Source: Antedon mediterranea (taxonomy: Eukaryota; Echinodermata; Crinoidea; Comatulida; Antedonidae). Taken from it: 64,000 nt of DNA. Within the stretch, counting starts at the first letter, position 1, and the number at the start of each line of letters is the position of its first letter. Positions 40,081 to 52,904 of the stretch are shown piece by piece. Below the pieces are notes generated by a model. That model did no database searches. It saw only the letters and a program-made list of their open reading frames with translations, and had not been told where the DNA came from. The translations under genes and the position numbers were made by a program. The stretch spans positions 12,849,312 to 12,913,311 of the forward strand of contig NC_092675.1 of NCBI RefSeq assembly GCF_964355755.1, given 5' to 3'.

Positions 40081-42397
40081 TAGCTTCAAATCGCATTTGG
40101 AGACGTTTTAGACCATTTTGTGATTTTTGAAAAAACTTGTTAACATAAAAACACCAAAGTGCTTAGAATAGCTTCAAATCGTATTTGGAGACGTTTTAGA
40201 CCATTTTGAGATTTTCGAAAAAACTTGGTTACACAAAAACATCAAAGTGCTTAAAATCACATTATAAACCGTTTTAGACCATTTTGAACATTTCGATAAC
40301 ACTTTTCACACAAAAACATCAAAGAGCACAAAATAGCTTAATATCGTATTTAAAAACGTTTTAGACCATTTTGAGCATTTCGACAAAACTTTTTCACACA
40401 AAACACCAAAGTGCTTAGAATAGCTTCAAATCGCATTTGGAGACGTTTTAGACCAATTTGTGCATTTCGATGAAACTTGATTACACAAAAACATCAACGT
40501 GCTTAAAATCACATTATAAACCGTTTTAGACCATTTTGAGCATTTCGATAACACTTTTCACACAAAAACATCAAAGAGCACAAAATAGCTTAATATCGTA
40601 TTTAAAAACGTTTTAGACCATTTTGAGCATTTAGACAAAACTTTTTCACACAAAACACCAAAGTGCTTAGAATAGCTTCAAATCGCATTTGGAGACGTTT
40701 TAGACCATTTTGTGCATTTCGATGAAACTTGGTTACACAAAAACATCAAAGTGCTTAAAATCACATTATAAATCGTTTTAGACCATTTTGAGCATTTCGA
40801 CAAAACTTTTTCACACAAAATACCAAAGGGCTTAGAATAGCTTCAAATCGCATTTGGAGACGTTTTAGACCATTTTGTGATTTTCGAAAAAACTTTTTAA
40901 CATAAAAAGACCAAAGTGCTTAGAATAGCTTCAAATCACATTTGGAGACGTTTTAGACCATTTTGTGATTTTCGAAAAAACTTGTTAACATAAAAACACG
41001 AAAGTGCTTAGAATAGCTTCAAATCGCATTTGGAAACGTTTTAGACCATTTTGTGATTTTCGAAAAAAATTGTTAACATAAAAACACCAAAGTGCTTAGA
41101 ATCACATTATAAACCGTTTTATACCATTTTGAGCATTTCGATAACAATTTTCACACAAAAACATCAAAGAGCACAAAATAGCTTAATATCGTATTTAAAA
41201 ATGTTTTAGACCATTTTGAGCATTTAGATAAAACTTTTTCACACAAAACACCAAAGTGCTTAGAATAGCTTCAAATCGCATTTTGAGACGTTTTAGACCA
41301 TTTTGTGATTTTTGAAAAAACTTGTTAACATAAAAACACCAAAGTGCTTAGAATAGCTTCAAATCACATTTGGAGACGTTTTAGACCATTTTGTGATTTT
41401 CGAAAAAACTTATCAACATAAAAACACCAAAGGGTTTAGAATAGCTTCAAATCGCATTTGGAGACGTTTTAGACCATTTTGTGATTTTGAAAAAACTTGT
41501 TAACATAAAAACACCAAAGTGCTTAGAATAGCTTCAAATCGCATTTGGAGACGTTTTAGACTATTTTGTGATTTTCGAAAAAACTTGTTAACATAAAAAC
41601 ACCAAAGTGCTTAGAATAGCTTCAAATCGTATTTGGAGACGTTTTAGACCATTTTGAGATTTTCGAAAAAACTTGGTTACACAAAAACATCAAAGTGCTT
41701 AAAATCACATTATAAACCGTTTTAGACCATTTTGAGAATTTCGATAACACTTTTCACACAAAAACATCAAAGAGCACAAAATAGCTTAATATCGTATTTA
41801 AAAACGTTTTAGACCATTTTGAGCATTTCGACAAAACTTTTTCACACAAAACACCAAAGTGCTTAGAATAGCTTCAAATCGCATTTGGAGACGTTTTAGA
41901 CCAATTTGTGCATTTCGATGAAACTTGATTACACAAAAACATCAAAGTGCTTAAAATCACATTATAAACCGTTTTAGACCATTTTGAGCATTTCGATAAC
42001 ACTTTTCACACAAAAACATCAAAGAGCACAAAATAGCTTAATATCGTATTTAAAAACGTTTTAGACCATTTTGAGCATTTAGACAAAACTTTTTCACACA
42101 AAACACCAAAGTGCTTAGAATAGCTTCAAATCGCATTTGGAGACGTTTTAGACCATTTTGTGCATTTCGATGAAACTTGGTTACACAAAAACATCAAAGT
42201 GCTTAAAATCACATTATAAATCGTTTTAGACCATTTTGAGCATTTCGACAAAACTTTTTCACACAAAATACCAAAGTGCTTAGAATAGCTTCAAATCGCA
42301 TTTTGAGACGTTTTAGACCATTTTGTGATTTTCGAAAAAACTTTTTAACATAAAAACACCAAAGTGCTTAGAATAGCTTCAAATCACATTTGGAGAC

Positions 42398-42435
42398 ATT
42401 TTAGACCAAAAGTGCTTAGAATCACATTATAAACC
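42398..42435 (+). repeat. 38-bp truncated monomer, variant
   Basis: Same truncation, but the box has ATTTTAG for GTTTTAG and the junction reads CCAAAAGTGC, one base different from the other six. Confidence 0.85.
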
Positions 42436-43475
42436 GTTTTAGACCATTTTGAGCATTTCGATAACAATTTTCACACAAAAACATCAAAGAGCACAAAATA
42501 GCTTAATATCGTATTTAAAAATGTTTTAGACCATTTTGAGCATTTAGATAAAACTTTTTCACACAAAACACCAAAGTGCTTAGAATAGCTTCAAATCGCA
42601 TTTGGAGACGTTTTAGACCATTTTGTGATTTTTGAAAAAACTTGTTAACATAAAAACACCAAAGTGTTAGAATAGCTTCAAATCACATTTGGAGACGTTT
42701 CAGACCATTTTGTGATTTTCGAAAAAACTTGTTAACAAAAAAACACGAAAGTGCTTAGAATAGCTTCAAATCGAATTTGGAAACGTTTTAGACCATTTTG
42801 TGATTTTCGAAAAAACTTGTTAACATAAAAACACGAAAGTGCTTAGAATAGCTTCAAATCGCATTTGGAAACGTTTTAGACCATTTTGTGATTTTCGATA
42901 AAAATTGTTAACATAAAAACACCAAAGTGTTTAGAATAGCTTCAAATCGCATTTGGAGACGTTTTAGACCAATTTGTGATTTTCGAAAAAACTTATCAAC
43001 ATAAAAACACCAAAGGGTTTAGAATAGCTTCAAATCGCATTTGGAGACGTTTTAGACCATTTTGTGATTTTGAAAAAACTTGTTAACATAAAAACACCAA
43101 AGTGCTTAGAATAGCTTCAAATCGCATTTGGAGACGTTTTAGACCATTTTGTGATTTTCGAAAAAACTTGTTAACATAAAAACACCAAAGTGCTTAGAAT
43201 AGCTTCAAATCGTATTTGGAGACGTTTTAGACCATTTTGAGATTTTCGAAAAAACTTGGTTACACAAAAACATCAAAGTGCTTAAAATCACATTATAAAC
43301 CGTTTTAGACCATTTTGAGCATTTCGATAACACTTTTCACACAAAAACATCAAAGAGCACAAAATAGCTTAATATCGTATTTAAAAACGTTTTAGACCAT
43401 TTTGAGCATTTCGACAAAACTTTTTCACACAAAACACCAAAGTGCTTAGAATAGCTTCAAATCGCATTTGGAGAC

Positions 43476-43546
43476 GTTTTAGACCAATTTGTGCTTTTCG
43501 ATGAAACTTGATTTGCTTAGAATAGCTTCAAATCACATTTGGAGAC
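43476..43546 (+). repeat. 71-bp chimeric monomer (B joined to A)
   Basis: A type-B start (GTGCTTTTCGATGAAACTTGATT) is joined at about 43,513 to the tail of a type-A monomer (TGCTTAGAATAGC), so ACACAAAAACATCAAAG is missing. The box spacing is 71 bp instead of 78 or 88. I saw this form once only. Confidence 0.85.
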
Positions 43547-44424
43547 GTTTTAGACCATTTTGTGATTTTCGAAAAAACTTGTTAACATAAAAACACGAAA
43601 GTGCTTAGAATCACATTATAAACCGTTTTAGACCATTTTGAGCATTTCGATAACAATTTTCACACAAAAACATCAAAGAGCACAAAATAGCTTAATATCG
43701 TATTTAAAAATGTTTTAGACCATTTTGAGCATTTAGAAAAAACTTTTTCACACAAAACACCAAAGTGCTTAGAATAGCTTCAAATCGTATTTGGAGACGT
43801 TTTAGACCATTTTGAGATTTTCGAAAAAACTTGGTTACACAAAAATATCAAAGTGCTTAAAATCACATTATAAACCGTTTTAGACCATTTTGAGCATTTC
43901 GATAACACTTTTCACACAAAAACATCAAAGAGCACAAAATAGCTTAATATCGTATTTAAAAACGTTTTAGACCATTTTGAGCATTTCGACAAAACTTTTT
44001 CACACAAAACACCAAAGTGCTTAGAATAGCTTCAAATCGCATTTGGAGACGTTTTAGACCAATTTGTGCATTTCGATGAAACTTGGTTACACAAAAACAT
44101 CAAAGTGCTTAAAATCACATTATAAATCGTTTTAGACCATTTTGAGCATTTCGATAACACTTTTCACACAAAAACATCAAAGAGCACAAAATAGCTTAAT
44201 ATCTTATTTAAAAACGTTTTAGACCATTTTGAGCATTTAGACAAAACTTTTTCACACAAAACACCAAAGTGCTTAGAATAGCTTCAAATCGCATTTGGAG
44301 ACGTTTTAGACCATTTTGTGATTTTCAAAAAAACTTGTTAACATAAAAACACCAAAGTGCTTAGAATAGCTTCAAATCGTATTTGGAGACGTTTTAGACC
44401 ATTTTGTGATTTTCGAAAAAACTT

Positions 44425-45800
44425 GTAAACATAAAAACACCAAAGTGCTTAGAATAGCTTCAAATCGCATTTGGAGACATTTTAGACCAATTTGTGATTT
44501 TCGAAAAAAACTTGTCAACATAAAAACACCAAAGTGTTTAGAATAGCTTCAAATCGCATTTGGAGACGTTTTAGACCAATTTGTGATTTTCGAAAAAACT
44601 TATCAACATAAAAACACCAAAGGGTTTAGAATAGCTTCAAATCGCATTTGGAGACGTTTTAGACCATTTTGTGATTTTTGAAAAAAACTTGTTAACATAA
44701 AAACACGAAAGTGCTTAGAATAGCTTCAAATCGCATTTGGAAACGTTTTAGACCATTTTGTGATTTTCGAAAAAACTTGTTAACATAAAAACACGAAAGT
44801 GCTTAGAATAGCTTCAAATCGCATTTGGAAACGTTTTAGACCATTTTGTGATTTTCGAAAAAAATTGTTAACATAAAAACACCAAAGTGCTTAGAATAGC
44901 TTCAAATCGCATTTGGAGACATTTTAGACCAATTTGTGATTTTCGAAAAAAACTTGTCAACATAAAAACACCAAAGTGTTTAGAATAGCTTCAAATCGCA
45001 TTTGGAGACGTTTTAGACCAATTTGTGATTTTCGAAAAAACTTATCAACATAAAAACACCAAAGGGTTTAGAATAGCTTCAAATCGCATTTGGAGACGTT
45101 TTAGACCATTTTGTGATTTTTGAAAAAAACTTGTTAACATAAAAACACGAAAGTGCTTAGAATAGCTTCAAATCGCATTTGGAAACGTTTTAGACCATTT
45201 TGTGATTTTCGAAAAAACTTGTTAACATAAAAACACGAAAGTGCTTAGAATAGCTTCAAATCGCATTTGGAAACGTTTTAGACCATTTTGTGATTTTCGA
45301 AAAAAATTGTTAACATAAAAACACCAAAGTGCTTAGAATAGCTTCAAATCGCATTTGGAGACATTTTAGACCAATTTGTGATTTTCGAAAAAAACTTGTC
45401 AACATAAAAACACCAAAGTGTTTAGAATAGCTTCAAATCGCATTTGGAGACGTTTTAGACCAATTTGTGATTTTCGAAAAAACTTATCAACATAAAAACA
45501 CCAAAGGGTTTAGAATAGCTTCAAATCGCATTTGGAGACGTTTTAGACCATTTTGTGATTTTTGAAAAAAACTTGTTAACATAAAAACACGAAAGTGCTT
45601 AGAATAGCTTCAAATCGCATTTGGAAACGTTTTAGACCATTTTGTGATTTTCGAAAAAACTTGTTAACATAAAAACACGAAAGTGCTTAGAATAGCTTCA
45701 AATCGCATTTGGAAACGTTTTAGACCATTTTGTGATTTTCGAAAAAAATTGTTAACATAAAAACACCAAAGTGCTTAGAATAGCTTCAAATCGCATTTGG
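44425..45800. repeat. 442-bp pentamer higher-order repeat, three tandem copies
   Basis: The mark CTTGTCAACA occurs at 44,511, 44,953 and 45,395, exactly 442 bp apart. Each unit holds five A-type monomers in fixed order, marked in turn by CTTGTCAAC with GTGTTTAG, CTTATCAAC with AGGGTTTAG, TTTTTGAAAAAAACTTG, AAAAAACTTG with CACGAAAG, and AAAAAAATTG. The copies are identical over what I compared. The third ends near 45,800, where GGAAACG replaces the expected GGAGACAT. B, C and D monomers are absent here, so this is the longest pure-A stretch I noticed. Confidence 0.88.
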
Positions 45801-48800
45801 AAACGTTTTAGACCATTTTGTTATTTTCGAAAAAAATTGTTAACATAAAAACACCAAAGTGCTTAGAATCACATTATAAACCGTTTTAGACCATTTTGAG
45901 CATTTCGATAACAATTTTCACACAAAAACATCAAAGAGCACAAAATAGCTTAATATCGTATTTAAAAATGTTTTAGACCATTTTGAGCATTTAGATAAAA
46001 CTTTTTCACAAAAAACACCAAAGTGCTTAGAATAGCTTCAAATCGCATTTGGAGACGTTTTAGACCATTTTGTGATTTTTGAAAAAACTTGTTAACATAA
46101 AAACACCAAAGTGCTTAGAATAGCTTCAAATCACATTTGGAGACGTTTTAGACCATTTTGTGATTTTCGAAAAAACTTGTTAACATAAAAACACGAAACT
46201 GCTTAGAATAGCTTCAAATCGCATTTGGAAACGTTTTAGACCATTTTGTGATTTTCGAAAAAACTTGTTAACATAAAAACACGAAAGTGCTTAGAATAGC
46301 TTCAAATCGCATTTGGAAACGTTTTAGACCATTTTGTGATTTTCGAAAAAAATTGTTAACATAAAAACACCAAAGTGTTTAGAATAGCTTCAAATCGCAT
46401 TTGGAGACGTTTTAGACCAATTTGTGATTTTCGAAAAAACTTATCAACATAAAAACACCAAAGGGTTTAGAATAGCTTCAAATCGCATTTGGAGACGTTT
46501 TAGACCATTTTGTGATTTTCGAAAAAACTTGTTAACATAAAAACACGAAAGTGCTTAGAATAGCTTCAAATCGCATTTGGAAACGTTTTAGACCATTTTG
46601 TGATTTTCGAAAAAACTTGTTAACATAAAAACATGAAAGTGCTTAGAATAGCTTCAAATCGTATTTGGAGACGTTTTAGACCATTTTTTGATTTTCGAAA
46701 AAACTTGTTAACATAAAAACACCAAAGTGCTTAGAATAGCTTCAAATCGCATTTGGAGACGTTTTAGACCATTTTGTGCATTTCGATGAAACTTGGTTAC
46801 ACAAAAACATCAAAGTGCTTAAAATCACATTATAAACCATTTTAGACCATTTTGAGCATTTCGATAACACTTTTCACACAAAAACATCAAAGAGCACAAA
46901 ATAGCTTAATATCGTATTTAAAAACGTTTTAGACCATTTTGAGCATTTCGACAAAACTTTTTCACACAAAACACCAAAGTGCTTAGAATAGCTTCAAATC
47001 GCATTTGGAAACGTTTTAGACCATTTTGTGATTTTCGAAAAAAATTGTTAACATAAAAACACCAAAGTGCTTAGAATCACATTATAAACCGTTTTAGACC
47101 ATTTTGAGCATTTCGATAACAATTTTCACACAAAAACATCAAAGAGCACAAAATAGCTTAATATCGTATTTAAAAATGTTTTAGACCATTTTGAGCATTT
47201 GGATAAAACTTTTTCACACAAAACACCAAAGTGCTTAGAATAGCTTCAAATCGCATTTGGAGACGTTTTAGACCATTTTGTGATTTTTGAAAAAAATTGT
47301 TAACATAAAAACACCAAAGTGCTTAGAATAGCTTCAAATCACATTTGGAGACGTTTTAGACCATTTTGTGATATTCGAAAAAACTTGTTAACATAAAAAC
47401 ACGAAAGTGCTTAGAATAGCTTCAAATCGCATTTGGAAACGTTTTAGACAATTTTGTGATTTTCGAAAAAACTTGTTAACATAAAAACACCAAAGTGCTT
47501 AGAATAGCTTCAAATCGCATTTGGAAACGTTTTAGACCATTTTGTTATTTTCAAAAAAAATTGTTAACATAAAAACACCAAAGTGCTTAGAATCACATTA
47601 TAAACCGTTTTAGACCATTTTGAGCATTTCGATAACAATTTTCACACAAAAACATCAAAGAGCACAACATAGCTTAATATCGTATTTAAAAATGTTTTAG
47701 ACCATTTTGAGCATTTAGATAAAACTTTTTCACACAAAACACCAAAGTGCTTAGAATAGCTTCAAATCGCATTTGGAGACGTTTTAGACCATTTTGTGAT
47801 TTTTGAAAAAACTTGTTAACATAAAAACACCAAAGTGCTTAGAATAGCTTCAAATCACATTTGGAGACGTTTTAGACCATTTTGTGATTTTCGAAAAAAC
47901 TTGTTAACATAAAAACACGAAAGTGCTTAGAATAGCTTCAAATCGCATTTGGAAACGTTTTAGACCATTTTGTGATTTTCGAAAAAACTTGTTAACATAA
48001 AAACACGAAAGTGCTTAGAATAGCTTCAAATCGCATTTGGAAACGTTTTAGACCATTTTGTGATTTTCGAAAAAAATTGTTAACATAAAAACACCAAAGT
48101 GTTTAGAATAGCTTCAAATCGCATTTGGAGACGTTTTAGACCAATTTGTGATTTTCGAAAAAACTTATCAACATAAAAACACCAAAGGGTTTAGAATAGC
48201 TTCAAATCGCATTTGGAGACGTTTTAGACCATTTTGTGATTTTCGAAAAAACTTGTTAACATAAAAACACGAAAGTGCTTAGAATAGCTTCAAATCGCAT
48301 TTGGAAACGTTTTAGACAATTTTGTGATTTTCGAAAAAACTTGTTAACATAAAAACATGAAAGTGCTTAGAATAGCTTCAAATCGTATTTGGAGACGTTT
48401 TAGACCATTTTGTGATTTTCGAAAAAACTTGTTAACATAAAAACACCAAAGTGCTTAGAAAAGCTTCAAATCGCATTTGGAGACGTTTTAGACCATTTTG
48501 TGCATTTCGATGAAACTTGGTTACACAAAAACATCAAAGTGCTTAAAATCACATTATAAACCATTTTAGACCATTTTGAGCATTTCGATAACACTTTTCA
48601 CACAAAAACATCAAAGAGCACAAAATAGCTTAATATCGTATTTAAAAACGTTTTAGACCATTTTGAGCATTTCGACAAAACTTTTTCACACAAAACACCA
48701 AAGTGCTTAGAATAGCTTCAAATCGCATTTGGAGACGTTTTAGACCATTTTGTGATTTTCGAAAAAACTTGTTAACATAAAAACATCAAAGTGTACAGAA

Positions 48801-51800
48801 TAACTTCAAATCGCATTTGGAGACCGTTTTAGGCCAATTTGTGATTTTCGAAAAAACTTGTTAACCTAAAAATACCAAAGTGTTTAGAATAGCTTCAAAT
48901 CGCATTTGGAGACGTTTTAGACCATTTTGTGATTTTCGAAAAAACTTGTTAACATAAAAACACCAAAGTGCTTCAAATCGCATTTGGAGACATTTTAGAC
49001 CAATTTGTGATTTTTGAAAAAACTTGTTAACATAAAAACACCAAAGTGCTTACAATAGCTTCAAATCGTATTTGGAGACGTTTTAGACCATTTTGTGATT
49101 TTCGAAAAAACTTGTTAACATAAAAACACCAAAGTACTTAGAATAGCTTCAAATCGCATTTGGAGACGTTTTAGACCATTTTATGCATTTCGATGAAACT
49201 TGGATACACAAAAACATCAAAGTGCTTAAAATCACATTATAATCCGTTTTAGACTATTTTGAGCATTTCGATAACACTTTTCACACAAAAACATCAAAGA
49301 GCACAAAATAGCTTAATATCGTATTTAAAAACGTTTTAGACCATTTTGAGCATTTCGACAAAACTTTTTCACACAAAACACCAAAGTGCTTAGAATAGCT
49401 TCAAATCGCATTTGGAGACGTTTTAGACCATTTTGTGATTTTCGAAAAAAATTGTTAACATAAAAACATCAAAGTGAACAGAATAGCTTCAAATCGCATT
49501 TGGAGACATTTTAGACCAATTTGTGATTTTCGAAAAAACTTGTCAACATAAAAACACCAAAGTGTTTAGAATAGCTTCAAATCGCATTTGGAGACGTGTT
49601 AGACCAATTTGTGATTTTCGAAAAAACTTATCAACATAAAAACACCAAAGGGTTTAGAATATCTTCAAATCGCATTTGGAGACGTTTTAGACCATTTTGT
49701 GATTTTCGAAAAAACTTGTTAACATAAAAACACCAAAGTGCTTAGAAAAGCTTCAAATCGCATTTGGAGACGTTTTAGACCATTTTGTGATTTTCAAAAA
49801 AAATTGTTAACATAAAAACACCAAAGTGCATAGAATCACATTATAAACCGTTTTAGACCATTTAGAGCATTTCGATAACAATTTTCACACAAAAACATCA
49901 ATGAGCACAAAATAGCTTAATATCGTATTTAAAAATGTTTTAGACCATTTTGAGCATTTAGACAAAACTTTTTCACACAAAACACCAAAGTGCTTAGAAT
50001 AGCTTCAAATCGCATTTGGAGACGTTTTAGACAATTTTGTGATTTTCGAAAAAACTTGGTTACACAAAAACATCAAAGTGCTTAAAATCACATTATAAAC
50101 CGTTTTAGACCATTTTGAGCATTTCGATAACACTTTTCACACAAAAACATCATAGAGCACAAAATAGCTTAATATCGTATTTAAAAACGTTTTAGACCAT
50201 TTTGAGCATTTCGACAAAACTTGTTAACATAAAAACACCAAAGTGCTTAGAATGGCTTCAATCGCATTTGGAGACGCTTTAGACCATTTTGTGATTTTCG
50301 AAAAAAATTGTTAACATAAAAACACCAAAGTGCTTAGAATCACATTATAAACCGTTTTAGACCATTTTGAGCATTTCGATAACAATTTTCACACAAAAAC
50401 ATCAAAGAGCACAAAATAGCTTAATATCGTATTTAAAAATGTTTTAGACCATTTTGAGCATTTAGAAAAAACTTTTTCACACAAAACACCAAAGTGCTTA
50501 GAATAGCTTCAAATCGTATTTGGAGACGTTTTAGACCATTTTGAGATTTTCGAAAAAACTTGGTTACACAAAAACATCAAAGTGCTTAAAATCACATTAT
50601 AAACCGTTTTAGACCATTTTGAGCATTTCGATAACACTTTTCACACAAAAACATCAAAGAGCACAAAATAGCTTAATATCGTATTTAAAAACGTTTTAGA
50701 CCATTTTGAGCATTTCGACAAAACTTTTTCACACAAAACACCAAAGTGCTTAGAATAGCTTCAAATCGCATTTGGAGACGTTTTAGACCAATTTGTGCAT
50801 TTCGATGAAACTTGGTTACACAAAAACATCAAAGTGCTTAAAATCACATTATAAATCGTTTTAGACCATTTTGAGCATTTCGATAACACTTTTCACACAA
50901 AAACATCAAAGAGCACAAAATAGCTTAATATCTTATTTAAAAACGTTTTAGACCATTTTGAGCATTTAGACAAAACTTTTTCACACAAAACACCAAAGTG
51001 CTTAGAATAGCTTCAAATCGCATTTGGAGACGTTTTAGACCATTTTGTGATTTTCAAAAAAACTTGTTAACATAAAAACACCAAAGTGCTTAGAATAGCT
51101 TCAAATCGCATTTGGAGACATTTTAGACCAATTTGTGATTTTCGAAAAAAACTTGTCAACATAAAAACACCAAAGTGTTTAGAATAGCTTCAAATCGCAT
51201 TTGGAGACGTTTTAGACCAATTTGTGATTTTCGAAAAAACTTATCAACATAAAAACACCAAAGGGTTTAGAATAGCTTCAAATCGCATTTTGAGACGTTT
51301 TAGACCATTTTTGTGATTTTCGAAAAAACTTGTTAACATAAAAACACGAAAGTGCTTAGAATAGCTTCAAATCGCATTTGGAAACGTTTTATTCCATTTT
51401 GTGATTTTCGAAAAAAATTGTTAACATAAAAACACCAAAGTGCTTAGAATCCCATTATAAACCGTTTTAGACCATTTTGAGCATTTCGATAACAATTTTC
51501 ACACAAAAACATCAAAGAGCACAAAATAGCTTAATATCGTATTTAAAAATGTTTTAGACCATTTTGAGCATTTAGATAAAACTTTTTCACACAAAACACC
51601 AAAGTGCTTAGAATAGCTTCAAATCGCATTTGGAGACGTTTTAGACCATTTTGTGATTTTTGAAAAAACTTGTTAACATAAAAACACCAAAGTGCTTAGA
51701 ATAGCTTCAAATCACATTTGGAGACGTTTTAGACCATTTTGTGATTTTCGAAAAAACTTGTTAACATAAAAACACGAAAGTGCTTAGAATAGCTTCAAAT

Positions 51801-52904
51801 CGCATTTGGAAACGTTTTAGACCATTTAGTGATTTTCGAAAAAAATTGTTAACATAAAAACACCAAAGTGTTTAGAATAGCTTCAAATCGCATTTGGAGA
51901 CGTTTTAGACCAATTTGTGATTTTCGAAAAAACTTATCAACATAAAAACACCAAAGGGTTTAGAATAGCTTCAAATCGCATTTGGAGACGTTTTAGACCA
52001 TTTTGTGATTTTCGAAAAAACTTGTTAACATAAAAACACGAAAGTGCTTAGAATAGCTTCAAATCGCATTTGGAAACGTTTTAGACCATTTTGTGATTTT
52101 CGAAAAAACTTGTTAACATAAAAACATGAAAGTGCTTAGAATAGCTTCAAATCGTATTTGGAGACGTTTTAGACCATTTTGTGATTTTCGAAAAAACTTG
52201 TTAACATAAAAACACCAATGTGCTTAGAATAGCTTCAAATCGCATTTGGAGACGTTTTAGACCATTTTGTGCATTTCGATGAAACTTGGTTACACAAAAA
52301 TATCAAAGTGCTTAAAATCACATTATAAACCATTTTAGACCATTTTGAGCATTTCGATAACACTTTTCACACAAAAACATCAAAGAGCACAAAATAGCTT
52401 AATATCGTATTTAAAAACGTTTTAGACCATTTTGAGCATTTCGACAAAACTTTTTCACACAAAACACCAAAGTGCTTAGAATAGGTTCAAATCGCATTTG
52501 GAGACGTTTTAGACCATTTTGTGATTTTCGAAAAAAATTGTTAACATAAAAACATCAAAGTGTACAGAATAGCTTCAAATCGCATTTGGAGACCGTTTTA
52601 GGCCAATTTGTGATTTTCGAAAAAACTTGTTAACCTAAAAATACCAAAGTGTTTAGAATAGCTTCAAATCGCATTTGGAGACGTTTTAGACCATTTTGTG
52701 ATTTTCGAAAAAACTTGTTAACATAAAAACACCAAAGTGCTTAGAATAGCTTCAAATCGCATTTGGAGACATTTTAGACCAATTTGTGATTTTCGAAAAA
52801 ACTTATCAACATAAAAACACCAAAGGGTTTAGAATATCTTCAAATCGCATTTGGAGACGTTTTAGACCATTTTGTGATTTTCGAAAAAACTTGCTAACAT
52901 AAAA

